From Oscillospiraceae bacterium (GTDB taxonomy: Bacteria > Bacillota > Clostridia > Oscillospirales > Ruminococcaceae): DNA of 27,234 nt. The stretch is taken from contig DQFX01000022.1 of NCBI GenBank assembly GCA_003531585.1, positions 1 through 27,234 on the forward strand, written 5' to 3'. The notes beneath the pieces are model-generated. The model saw only the letters and a program-made list of their open reading frames with translations. It did no database searches and was not told the DNA's origin. The translations under genes were made by a program, and so were the position numbers. This document shows positions 17,772 to 25,503 of the stretch, piece by piece. The stretch's first letter is position 1. The number at the start of each line of letters is the position of its first letter.

Positions 17772-17800
17772 ATTATACCACAAACAGCCAAAAAAGTCAA
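17772..17800 (-). promoter_or_regulatory. Promoter of the reverse-strand kinase gene
   Basis: On the minus strand TTGACT (17800-17795) and a perfect TATAAT (17777-17772) are separated by 17 bp, about 35 bp upstream of the start codon. Confidence 0.8.
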
Positions 17801-17846
17801 TCAATCCACGCTGAAAAGCAAATAACCACCAGAAAGGAACTCAACC

Positions 17847-18920
17847 ATGCTTAACCCATTACTCATTTCCAGAAAAGAAAACGCCGGAATCCTCCGCAGA
17901 ATATGCTCCGAACTGGGAGCAGTTCCACGGGAAATAATCGGCGAGGACTGGTCGCTTGCTGTATTTCTTAAGCGCGACTTAAAGACGTATCTCTATCAGT
18001 CGCATTTCATCTTTGACCTGTCCGCATTCAAGGAACAGGGCGATGAATTCGTGAACCTCTGCGCCGGAATATACTATCAGAAATCCGACGCGAACATCAT
18101 TATTTACGCCGACAACTGCTATCCCGGTGATGAAATTTTGGACAAGCTGGTGCATAACGGCATAACGAATATCGTTGCGAATTACCCCGATGTTGACGAG
18201 AAAACCAACATCTCCATGATGACGCAGGATCTGAAAGAGTGCATTACAGAGGGGCTTTCTCAGAAAAAATGGCGGCGCTTTGACAAAACGTTTGACGCAT
18301 TCGCAGAAGCCCGTGAAGCTGCCAGAATTGCTGAAAAGGAAAAAGAAAAGCCCCGCTACTCCCAGTCGAATATCAGCATAGCTGTCGTGGGAGCGCAGGG
18401 CAGAATAGGAGCAACGACCTTTGCAATGCGGCTTGCGGCGTATTTCAAGAGCCGTGACGGAGAGAGCCTTGTGGTATGCGCAAACAAGCGCGGATTTCCG
18501 CAGCTCGAGATGATGAACGAGTATTATGGCGGCTCCGAGCAGAACGGTATCTACACGATAAACGGCATTGACATCTGCACCGCCCTGACCGAACCGGAAA
18601 AGCAGTACAACGTCCAGATTTACGATTACGGCAGTCTGCCAACTTCTGAGCTGAAACTCGACTCGTTCGATAAGGTATTCCTTATTGGCGGCACATCATG
18701 GAACGAACTCCCGATGATATACATGGCTCAGCAGCCGCTGAACAGCGTGAACTACACCGTGGCAGTGAATTTCTCGGACAAGACGGCGGTCGAGAAGAAC
18801 AAGGAGTTCCTTATGCTCAATCTGAATGAGGTGATGGTTCTGCCGTTTGAGCCGGATCCGTTTGCTGTCGAGAGATATGAGGATATGCTTGACATGGAAT
18901 TTTCAGTCATTGTTCCATGA
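17847..18920 (+). CDS. cpaE: CpaE/TadZ-like ATPase with N-terminal receiver-like domain
   Basis: A 357-residue protein. Residues ~1-140 resemble the degenerate receiver domain of CpaE/TadZ. A charged linker (EKEKEKPRYS) leads to a ParA/MinD-like domain with a P-loop variant VGAQGRIGATT at 181-191, which lacks the usual lysines. In Tad systems CpaE places the pilus machine in the cell. It is the second TadZ-type gene of the locus and is separated from the others by the inverted kinase cassette. GAAAGGAA lies upstream of the ATG. The C-terminus (EFSVIVP) lies next to an hsdM remnant in the same frame, so the final residues may come from a recombination junction. Confidence 0.68.
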   Translation: MLNPLLISRKENAGILRRICSELGAVPREIIGEDWSLAVFLKRDLKTYLYQSHFIFDLSAFKEQGDEFVNLCAGIYYQKSDANIIIYADNCYPGDEILDKLVHNGITNIVANYPDVDEKTNISMMTQDLKECITEGLSQKKWRRFDKTFDAFAEAREAARIAEKEKEKPRYSQSNISIAVVGAQGRIGATTFAMRLAAYFKSRDGESLVVCANKRGFPQLEMMNEYYGGSEQNGIYTINGIDICTALTEPEKQYNVQIYDYGSLPTSELKLDSFDKVFLIGGTSWNELPMIYMAQQPLNSVNYTVAVNFSDKTAVEKNKEFLMLNLNEVMVLPFEPDPFAVERYEDMLDMEFSVIVP

Positions 18921-19166
18921 TCAGCAAGCTATGATGAGATCAAGGGGAATGATTACAACCTGAATATCCCCCGTTATGTAGACACGTTTGAGCAGGAAGA
19001 AGAAATCAGCCTGTCTGATATTGCAAGCAAACTGCAGGAGCAGGACAAGGAGATAAAAGCGGCACAGGACGAACTTCTTTCACAGTTTGCCGAACTTACA
19101 GCTTCCGATGAACAGGCGCAGGCTGAAATTGCCGAGCTGATGAAAACTCTGGAGGGCTTATTCTGA
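18921..19166 (+). pseudogene. hsdM: hsdM 3' remnant (type I restriction methyltransferase)
   Basis: The open stretch SASYDEIKGNDYNLNIPRYVD followed by TFEQEEEISL is the C-terminal signature of HsdM, the methyltransferase subunit of type I restriction-modification, and ends GLF before TGA. The rest of the ~500-residue gene is missing; a stop codon in the same frame at 18918-18920, belonging to the preceding gene, cuts it off. The stop overlaps the hsdS start (TGATG), the normal hsdM-hsdS coupling. Confidence 0.75.
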
Positions 19167-19324
19167 TGAAAAATGGAAATAATGCACCGCAGATCCGCTT
19201 CAAAGGATTCACTGATGATTGGGAACAGCGTAGGTTTTCAGAGCATTATATGAAAGTTACGGAAAAGAACGATTTGAGCTTTGGAACAGATAAAATCATA
19301 TCGGTTGCTAATGGGTATTTTTAG
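19166..19324 (+). pseudogene. hsdS: hsdS 5' remnant (type I restriction specificity subunit)
   Basis: Fifty-two codons from an ATG overlapping the hsdM stop. PQIRFKGFTDDWEQR is the characteristic opening of HsdS specificity subunits, which start a target-recognition domain here. It stops at a TAG at 19322-19324 after ISVANGYF. The usual length is ~400 residues, so both recognition domains are essentially gone. Confidence 0.72.
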
Positions 19325-19615
19325 TCTTGACCTTAGCAAAACCCTGGTTTTACGGATACATTCCACAGATGAGAACGTTATAGCTGACCTGACCTCAAAG
19401 ATACAGCAGTTTATCGTAAAGTAATTTCAGACCTCATAAATGCCGAACCGCCGCTTTCATGGAAAACGGCGGTTCGCTGTATTCGGCACTTTCCTGCTCA
19501 TATTCAGTTCAACTGTGGCAGAACATTATGAGCTGACGGTCTGCTGTTCATTGCACGGGCAGGGACTTCCCTTCCACGGCGAGGCTGCGATGATAGACGA
19601 CACCTACCTCACCGG
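19325..19615 (+). other. Degenerate stretch with no identified gene
   Basis: A short open stretch ending LTSKIQQFIVK (stop 19422-19424; an ATG exists at 19311) is not recognised. CGAACCGCCG and CGGCGGTTCG form a 10-bp stem at 19444-19453 and 19467-19476 with a 13-nt loop but no T-run. A 66-codon frame from 19440 runs through this hairpin and overlaps the metE remnant in another frame; I do not regard it as a gene. Confidence 0.4.
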
Positions 19616-19807
19616 AAGCTGGAGGACAAGCAGTCCATAATCAGCCGTATCCGCGAGGCTGCGAAGATAGTTCCTCTGGACAGGCTGTACCTCAGTCCGC
19701 AGTGCGGATTTGCCTCCTGCGAGATAGGCAACAAGCTCACCGAGGAAGAGCAGTGGGCTAAGATAAAGCTGATAAACGACATCTCAGAGGAAGTCTGGGG
19801 AAAGTAA
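19616..19807 (+). pseudogene. MetE-like methionine synthase 3' remnant
   Basis: The last 63 codons of a cobalamin-independent methionine synthase-family protein: KLEDKQSIISRIREAAK, then DRLYLSPQCGFAS with the zinc-binding cysteine, then GNKLTEEEQWAK. The upstream part of the gene is absent. The bases just before 19616 read DDTYLTG in a different frame, which could be a frameshift or a junction. A terminator follows at 19877. Confidence 0.65.
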
Positions 19808-19876
19808 GCTGAATAACATATCCCATGCAGGAGCATTTGACCTGTGGGGGAAATCTGTATATGAACCGAGCTCAGG

Positions 19877-19909
19877 GTGCTGTCAGAAATGATAGCACTT
19901 ATTATTTTT
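19877..19909 (+). terminator. Rho-independent terminator
   Basis: GTGCTGTCA (19877-19885) pairs with TGATAGCAC (19890-19898) around a GAAA tetraloop, with one G-U pair, followed by TTATTATTTTT. It ends upstream transcription before the cat1 promoter. Confidence 0.8.
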
Positions 19910-19983
19910 CTGAATGATGTAATGTATTTATCAAGTGCATTTTAATATACAATTCTGGTATGATGATTATATTCATCTCACAG

Positions 19984-20012
19984 TTTACACATAGCTGTCC
20001 AAGTGCTATAAT
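19984..20012 (+). promoter_or_regulatory. Promoter of the cat1-sucD-4hbD operon
   Basis: TTTACA (19984-19989) and a perfect TATAAT (20007-20012) are 17 bp apart, with an extended -10 TGC directly before the TATAAT. About 50 bp of leader precede the cat1 start. I found no operator palindrome I could support. Confidence 0.82.
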
Positions 20013-20066
20013 AACCACAGAACGAAAAAGCGCTGAGTTCTCAAAGACAACAAGGAGAAGATGAAC

Positions 20067-21557
20067 ATGGATACACATGAAGATTTCCTGGGCAGGATAA
20101 GGTATCCCGGATATCACGACAAAATAATGACCGCGGAAAAGGCGGCGGAATTCATAAAGCCTGAAATGACGCTCGGCGTCAGCGGATTCACCATCGCGGG
20201 ATATCCGAAGGCAGTCGCAGGAGAGCTTGCGAAACGCGCAAGGAACGGCGAAAAGCTGGAGCTTACGGTGTACTCCGGAGCCTCCCTTGGTGAGGAGTTC
20301 GACGGCGAGCTTGCAAGGGCGGGCGCTCTTAAAGCGAGAATGCCGTACCAGACCAACAAGGATCTGCGTAATTCGATAAACGCCGGTATGATATCCTATC
20401 ACGACGTTCCGCTGGGACAAATGCCGGTGTGGGTCAAGAACAACTTCCTGAAGCACATCGACGTTGCGATAATCGAAGCCGCTGCAATTGACGAAAATGG
20501 CAACATTATCCCCACCACATCGGTCGGAACCTCGAATATCTACGCCGAATACGCGGATAAGATCATCATTGAGGTGAACACCTACGTTCCACGCTGTATT
20601 GAGGGAATCCACGATGTTTATTCTCCGGCGCGCCCTCCGCACACGCAGCCCATTCCGATAACAAAGGTCAGCGACCGTATCGGCACGCCCTACATAAAGT
20701 GCGACCCGGCAAAGGTAGTTGCAGTTGTCGAGAGCAACATTCCGGACAACGGCAGGACGGTTTCCCCGGTGGACGACGAGTTCCGCAGCATGGCGAATAA
20801 CCTCATCGGATTCCTGCACAGCGAGGTCGAGCACGGCAGGCTGTGCAATCCGCTTCCTCCGGTTCAGGCGGGCGTCGGAAGCGTTTCCAACGCAGTATTG
20901 CAGGGGCTTGCGGAATCGGATTTCGAACATCTCACCGTGTATTCCGAGGTGCTCCAGAACTCGATTTTCGACCTCATCGACGCCGGCAAGGTGGATTTCG
21001 CTTCCGGTACGTCGCTAACCATTTCATGGGACAAGCGCGATGAATTCTTTGAGAACTTTGAAAAATACCGCGATAAGATGATACTCCGTCCGCAGGAGAT
21101 AAGCAACCACCCGGAGGTCATCAGACGGCTGGGCGTTATCGCGATAAATACAGTCATCGAAGCGGATATTTACGGCAATACTAATTCCTCGTATATCGAC
21201 GGCTGCCGCCTGATGAACGGCGTCGGCGGTTCCGGCGACTACTGCGAGAACGCGGGGCTTTCGATATTCATTACGAAGTCCACCGCGAAGGACGGCATGC
21301 TTTCCTGCATAGTTCCGCAGGTCAGCCACGTTGACCACACTATCCACGAGATCCACGCGCTGATAACCGAACAGGGCGTTGCAGACCTCAGAGGTCTTGA
21401 CCCGGTAGAGCGTGCAAATCTCATCATTGATAAATGCGCGCACCCGAAGTTCCGCAAGGCGCTTCACGAATATCTTGACAATGCAGAATCCACCTGCAAA
21501 TACAAGGAAAACCCCGTAGATATGCAGGCGGCTCTTAACTTTGAAAAAGCAATGTGA
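20067..21557 (+). CDS. cat1: Succinyl-CoA:acetate CoA-transferase (Cat1-like)
   Basis: A ~496-residue class I CoA-transferase of the acetyl-CoA hydrolase/transferase family. It moves CoA between acyl groups, here most likely from acetyl-CoA or another donor to succinate. VYSEVLQNS (about residues 291-299) carries the probable catalytic glutamate near 294, and PPVQAGVGSVSNAV and MNGVGGSGD are the glycine-rich CoA-binding loops. AAGGAG is 9 bases from the ATG at 20067 but only 3 from an in-frame ATG at 20061, so 20067 is preferred. It is first in an operon with sucD and 4hbD, the order known from Clostridium kluyveri, which makes succinate the likely substrate. Propionate:succinate transferase activity is a weaker alternative. 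Confidence 0.85.
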   Translation: MDTHEDFLGRIRYPGYHDKIMTAEKAAEFIKPEMTLGVSGFTIAGYPKAVAGELAKRARNGEKLELTVYSGASLGEEFDGELARAGALKARMPYQTNKDLRNSINAGMISYHDVPLGQMPVWVKNNFLKHIDVAIIEAAAIDENGNIIPTTSVGTSNIYAEYADKIIIEVNTYVPRCIEGIHDVYSPARPPHTQPIPITKVSDRIGTPYIKCDPAKVVAVVESNIPDNGRTVSPVDDEFRSMANNLIGFLHSEVEHGRLCNPLPPVQAGVGSVSNAVLQGLAESDFEHLTVYSEVLQNSIFDLIDAGKVDFASGTSLTISWDKRDEFFENFEKYRDKMILRPQEISNHPEVIRRLGVIAINTVIEADIYGNTNSSYIDGCRLMNGVGGSGDYCENAGLSIFITKSTAKDGMLSCIVPQVSHVDHTIHEIHALITEQGVADLRGLDPVERANLIIDKCAHPKFRKALHEYLDNAESTCKYKENPVDMQAALNFEKAM

Positions 21558-21571
21558 TGGAGGACAAAACA

Positions 21572-22945
21572 ATGGACGAACAGGCAGTAAACATGGTAAA
21601 TGAACTCATAGCAAAGGCAAGAGTGGCTCAGAAGCAGTTCGAGAGCTTCTCCCAGGAAAAGACAGACGAAGCGGTACGCGCGATAGGCAAGGTAGTCTAC
21701 GACCGCGCCGAGGAGCTTGCCAAGATGGCGTGCGAGGAGAGCGGCATGGGCGTTTACGCCGATAAGGTAGCCAAGTGCCACGGCAAGTCCAAGTGTATCT
21801 GGAACAGCTTAAAGGGCAAGAAGTCCGTAGGCATCATCGGCGAGGACAAGCAGACCGGAATTATCCGTGTTGCCAAGGCAAAGGGCGTTGTTGGCTCCGT
21901 AACTCCGGTTACTAACCCGGTAGTTACCCCGATGTGCAATGCGATGTTCGCACTCAAGGGTCAGAACGCTATCATCGTAGCTCCGCACCCCAGAGCGCAG
22001 AAAACCAACAAATACGTTATCGACCTGTTCCGCGCAGAGCTGAAGAAGCTCGGACTTCCCGAGGACCTCGTACAGACCGTTGAGCAGTGCTCCATGGACG
22101 CGACAACAGCCCTCATGCACGGCGTTGACGTTGTAGTTGCGACAGGCGGCGGAGCAATGGTGAAGTCCGCGTACTCCAGCGGCAAGCCCGCGCTCGGCGT
22201 TGGTCCCGGCAATGTTCAGGTGATAGTTGACCGTGGCGTTGACCTCGAGGAAGCTATCCCGAAGATAATCAGCGGCAGAATTTTCGATAACGGTATCATC
22301 TGTTCCGGTGAGCAGTGCGTATTCCTGCCGGAGGAGTCTTTCGAAAAGGGTATCGACATCTTCAAGAAGAACGGCGTGTTCTATGTTGACGACGCTGAAA
22401 CCGCTAAGAAGTTCGCGGACGCTATCTTCCCGGAGAACGGTCCTATCAGCAGAAAGGTCGTAGGTCAGAGCGTGCAGACCATCGCAAAGCTGGCTGGCGT
22501 TGACGTTCCGGACGGCACCAGAATGATACTCATCAAGGCAAGAAGCATCGGCAAGGACGAGCCCCTCTGCCGCGAGAAGATGTGCCCGGTAATGATAACC
22601 TCCTCCTACGACACATTCGAGAACGCAGTAAAGCTTGCGCAGACCGACCTCGACTGCGAGGGCAAGGGTCACACCGCTTCCCTGCACAGCAACGATATGG
22701 AGCATATCAAGTACGCTGGCGAGAAGCTGACAGTAAGCCGTCTGATAGTAAATCAGCCGTCCTCCACCGGCGCAGGCGGAAGCCTCTACAACGGCTTTGC
22801 TCCGACAACAACGCTCGGCTGCGGCTCATGGGGCAACAACAGCATTTCCGAGAACCTGAACTACACTCACCTCATCAATGTATCTCAGATAGGTCTTTAC
22901 AATAAGGACGCGGCAGTTCCCACCGATGAGGAGATCTGGGGCTGA
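21572..22945 (+). CDS. sucD: CoA-acylating succinate-semialdehyde dehydrogenase
   Basis: A 457-residue member of the acylating aldehyde dehydrogenase family (EutE/PduP/AdhE N-domain type). It reduces succinyl-CoA to succinate semialdehyde and CoA with NAD(P)H. VTPVTNPVVTP (110-120) and VATGGGAMVKSAY (189-201) belong to cofactor binding; DNGIICSGEQC holds the catalytic cysteine at 244. Start ATG 21572 has GGAGG eight bases upstream; earlier in-frame starts overlap cat1. Placement between cat1 and 4hbD supports succinyl-CoA as substrate over acetyl- or propionyl-CoA. Confidence 0.87.
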   Translation: MDEQAVNMVNELIAKARVAQKQFESFSQEKTDEAVRAIGKVVYDRAEELAKMACEESGMGVYADKVAKCHGKSKCIWNSLKGKKSVGIIGEDKQTGIIRVAKAKGVVGSVTPVTNPVVTPMCNAMFALKGQNAIIVAPHPRAQKTNKYVIDLFRAELKKLGLPEDLVQTVEQCSMDATTALMHGVDVVVATGGGAMVKSAYSSGKPALGVGPGNVQVIVDRGVDLEEAIPKIISGRIFDNGIICSGEQCVFLPEESFEKGIDIFKKNGVFYVDDAETAKKFADAIFPENGPISRKVVGQSVQTIAKLAGVDVPDGTRMILIKARSIGKDEPLCREKMCPVMITSSYDTFENAVKLAQTDLDCEGKGHTASLHSNDMEHIKYAGEKLTVSRLIVNQPSSTGAGGSLYNGFAPTTTLGCGSWGNNSISENLNYTHLINVSQIGLYNKDAAVPTDEEIWG

Positions 22946-22963
22946 ACGGACTAAGGAGTTTTT

Positions 22964-24079
22964 ATGGAACAGATAATTTTCCGCCCGAAACTTTATAAAT
23001 TCGACACGCTGAAAGCCTTTACCGATGAATTCAAGGTAGGCGGCAGCGACCTTATCCTTACGAACAAGTACATCTACGATCCGTATTCCGATAACAACAA
23101 GTGCGGCGCGCAGGTGATCTATCAGGAGGAATTCGGCGGCGGCGAGCCTACCGACACCATGGTAGACGCGATAATCGCCGAGGCTTCCAAAAAGCATTTC
23201 GAGCGCGTAATTGCCATCGGCGGCGGTACTGTGATCGACATTGCAAAGGTGCTTTCCGTATCCGACGGAGGCTCGGTGGATTCCCTCTACGACCACAAGG
23301 ACAGCATTACAAAGCTGCACCAGCTCATAATTATCCCGACCACCTGCGGCACCGGCAGCGAGGTCACGAACATCTCGATAATCAACCGCACGCGCCTTGG
23401 CGTGAAGATGGGTCTGACCTCCGAAAATATGTTCGCGGATTACGCAGTGCTGGTTCCCGAACTTCTTGCGAAGCTTCCGCTGAAGGTGTTCGGCGCAAGC
23501 TCCATTGACGCGCTGGTTCACGCCGTTGAATCCTCGCTCTCCCCGAAAGCAACCGTATACACCAAGCTGATGGGATACAAGGCTATCGAAATGATAATCA
23601 CTGGCTATCAGAAGCTGGTCAGCGAGGGCATGGACAAGCTCCCGCAGTACATGGGCGACTTCCTTGTTGCCTCCAACATGGCTGGATTTGCATTCGGCAC
23701 AGCGGGCTGCGCGGCAGTCCATGCGCTGAGTTATCCCCTCGGCGGTACATATCACGTTCCGCACGGCGAGAGCAACTACGCGCTGTTCACCGGAGTGCTG
23801 TACAAGTACATGGAGAAAAAGCAGGACGGCGAAATAGCACATCTCAACGCGTACCTCGCGGAGCTTCTGCACTGCGATGTGAAGAATGTCTACAACGAGC
23901 TTGAAAACCTGCTGAACCACATTCTCCCGAAGAAGCCGCTGCACGAATACGGCGTTACCGAAGCGGATATTCCGGTATTCACCGACAACGTGCTCGCAAC
24001 GCAGGGCAGACTGACTGCGAACAATTTCGTTCCGCTCAGCCGCGATGATATTCTCGACATCTACAAGAATCTTTATTGA
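22964..24079 (+). CDS. 4hbD: 4-hydroxybutyrate dehydrogenase
   Basis: A 371-residue iron-type (family III) alcohol dehydrogenase. It reduces succinate semialdehyde to 4-hydroxybutyrate with NADH. GGGTVIDIAK (86-95) is the nucleotide motif; probable metal ligands are D182, H186, H253 and H267 in DALVH and HALSYPLGGTYHVPHGE. It follows sucD by 18 bases with AAGGAG. The neighbours make this substrate much likelier than 1,3-propanediol or butanol. A terminator follows. Confidence 0.87.
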   Translation: MEQIIFRPKLYKFDTLKAFTDEFKVGGSDLILTNKYIYDPYSDNNKCGAQVIYQEEFGGGEPTDTMVDAIIAEASKKHFERVIAIGGGTVIDIAKVLSVSDGGSVDSLYDHKDSITKLHQLIIIPTTCGTGSEVTNISIINRTRLGVKMGLTSENMFADYAVLVPELLAKLPLKVFGASSIDALVHAVESSLSPKATVYTKLMGYKAIEMIITGYQKLVSEGMDKLPQYMGDFLVASNMAGFAFGTAGCAAVHALSYPLGGTYHVPHGESNYALFTGVLYKYMEKKQDGEIAHLNAYLAELLHCDVKNVYNELENLLNHILPKKPLHEYGVTEADIPVFTDNVLATQGRLTANNFVPLSRDDILDIYKNLY

Positions 24080-24099
24080 TAATCTTCTCCCCCTATATG

Positions 24100-24137
24100 C
24101 GCTCAGCGCTGCTCCGGCAACGCTGGGCGTTCTTTCT
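24100..24137 (+). terminator. Terminator after the succinate operon
   Basis: CGCTCAGCG (24100-24108) pairs with CGCTGGGCG (24121-24129) with one G-U pair and a 12-nt loop, followed by TTCTTTCT. Confidence 0.6.
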
Positions 24138-24161
24138 CAAATGATATGAAAGGCGAAAACC

Positions 24162-25436
24162 ATGAAATACAGCGAAATGGACAAACAGGCGCTCGAAGCC
24201 GAAAAACAGAAGTGCGTTGAGCGGTTAAGCAAGTACTCAAAAGACGACATCTCCCTCGACCTCTCCAGAGGAAAGCCCTCAAAGGAGCAGCTGGAGCTGT
24301 CGATGAAAATGCTGGACGTTCTCGATCACCACAGCCTGCTGGACAGCGAAAGCGGTCAGGATTGCCGCAACTACGGCGGGCTTGACGGAATCCCGGAGGC
24401 AAAGCGCCTGCTGGCGCACATGATGGGCACGCACTCCGTGAACACGATAATCGGCGGAAACAGCAGTCTTACGATGATGTACCAGCTTATAAGCCACGGA
24501 ATGACTGACGGCATCTGCGGCTCCACGCCATGGCAGGAGGTCAAGGGCAGAAAGTTCCTTTGCCCTGTTCCGGGTTACGACCGGCATTTCGCGATAACCG
24601 AGCATTTTGGATTCGAGCTTGTTCCGGTGCCGATGAACTCCGATGGTCCGGATATGGACGTAGTGGAAAAGCTGGTCAGCAGCGACGATAAGATAAAGGG
24701 TATCTGGTGTGTTCCGAAGTACGAAAACCCCACCGGAATAGTTTACAGTGCCGATGTAGTCCGCCGTTTTGCCGCGCTGAAGCCTGCGGCGGAAGATTTC
24801 CGCATTTTCTGGGACAACGCCTACTGCGTGCATAATTTCGACGGAAAGTGCGCCGAAATTCCGGATATAATCTCCGAATGCGACAAGGCGGGAAATTCAG
24901 ACCTCGTGTATGAATTCTGCTCCACAAGCAAGATAACGTTCCCCGGCTCGGGAATTTCGGCGGTGGCTTCCAGCCCGGCGAATCTCATTGATATCCGGGC
25001 GTTCCTGAAGTTTGCAACGATAGGTCCGGATAAGATAAATCAGCTCCGCCATGCGAGATTTTTCAGGAATTCCGCAGGACTCCGCGCGCACATGAAGAAG
25101 CACGCTGCGATAATGAAACCGAAATTCGACGCGATGTACAAGGTGCTGAACGAGGAACTGGACGGGCTTGGAATCGCAGAATGGACGGTCGCAAAGGGCG
25201 GGTACTTTGCTTCCTACGATACGCTCCAGGGGTGCGCGCGGGCAGTCGTTGAGATGGCTGCGGAGCATGGCGTGAAGTTCACTCCGGCAGGCTCGACCTA
25301 CCCACACGGAAACGACCCGCAGGACAGCAATATCCGGCTGGCTCCGTCATTCGCAGCTGTCGAGGAGATAGAAAGCGCAGTCACGGTGCTTGCGCTCTGC
25401 ACGAAGATCGTAAGCATTGACAAGCTCTTAAAGTGA
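24162..25436 (+). CDS. Aspartate aminotransferase, subgroup Ic
   Basis: A 424-residue PLP-dependent fold-type I aminotransferase of the kind grouped as aspartate aminotransferase Ic (PF12897 type). It probably interconverts aspartate and 2-oxoglutarate with oxaloacetate and glutamate. The PLP lysine is K257 in CSTSKITFPGSG; N189 in KYENPTG and D218 in FWDNAYCVH bind the cofactor; the opening SLDLSRGKPS is typical of this subgroup. It is preceded and followed by terminator hairpins, so it is at least partly its own unit. I see no clear promoter. A link to the succinate pathway (via oxaloacetate or 2-oxoglutarate) is possible but only inferred from proximity. Confidence 0.8.
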   Translation: MKYSEMDKQALEAEKQKCVERLSKYSKDDISLDLSRGKPSKEQLELSMKMLDVLDHHSLLDSESGQDCRNYGGLDGIPEAKRLLAHMMGTHSVNTIIGGNSSLTMMYQLISHGMTDGICGSTPWQEVKGRKFLCPVPGYDRHFAITEHFGFELVPVPMNSDGPDMDVVEKLVSSDDKIKGIWCVPKYENPTGIVYSADVVRRFAALKPAAEDFRIFWDNAYCVHNFDGKCAEIPDIISECDKAGNSDLVYEFCSTSKITFPGSGISAVASSPANLIDIRAFLKFATIGPDKINQLRHARFFRNSAGLRAHMKKHAAIMKPKFDAMYKVLNEELDGLGIAEWTVAKGGYFASYDTLQGCARAVVEMAAEHGVKFTPAGSTYPHGNDPQDSNIRLAPSFAAVEEIESAVTVLALCTKIVSIDKLLK

Positions 25437-25444
25437 AAAAGCAT

Positions 25445-25473
25445 AGCGCCTGACGAATTTATCAGGCGCTTTT
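25445..25473 (+). terminator. Terminator after the aminotransferase gene
   Basis: AGCGCCTGA (25445-25453) and TCAGGCGCT (25462-25470) form a perfect 9-bp stem with an 8-nt loop and a TTTT tail. Confidence 0.8.
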
Positions 25474-25503
25474 GCCGGTTTAAGGAATAAATGGAGAATT
25501 GAT

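Noticed and set aside
19440..19640. 66-codon open frame as a small gene
   Set aside because: It runs through a 10-bp hairpin, has no ribosome binding site and overlaps the metE remnant in another frame.
19877..19909. Riboswitch or attenuator for cat1
   Set aside because: The hairpin lies upstream of the cat1 promoter, so it is not in the cat1 transcript; it is a terminator for the upstream remnant.
19902..23944. Long minus-strand open frames opposite cat1, sucD and 4hbD (up to 372 codons)
   Set aside because: They mirror highly biased coding sequence on the plus strand, lack ribosome binding sites and show no recognisable protein features.
20101..25436. GABA or succinate-semialdehyde aminotransferase role for the adjacent aminotransferase
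   Set aside because: The sequence fits the aspartate aminotransferase Ic subgroup instead of class III GABA aminotransferases, and terminators separate it from the operon.
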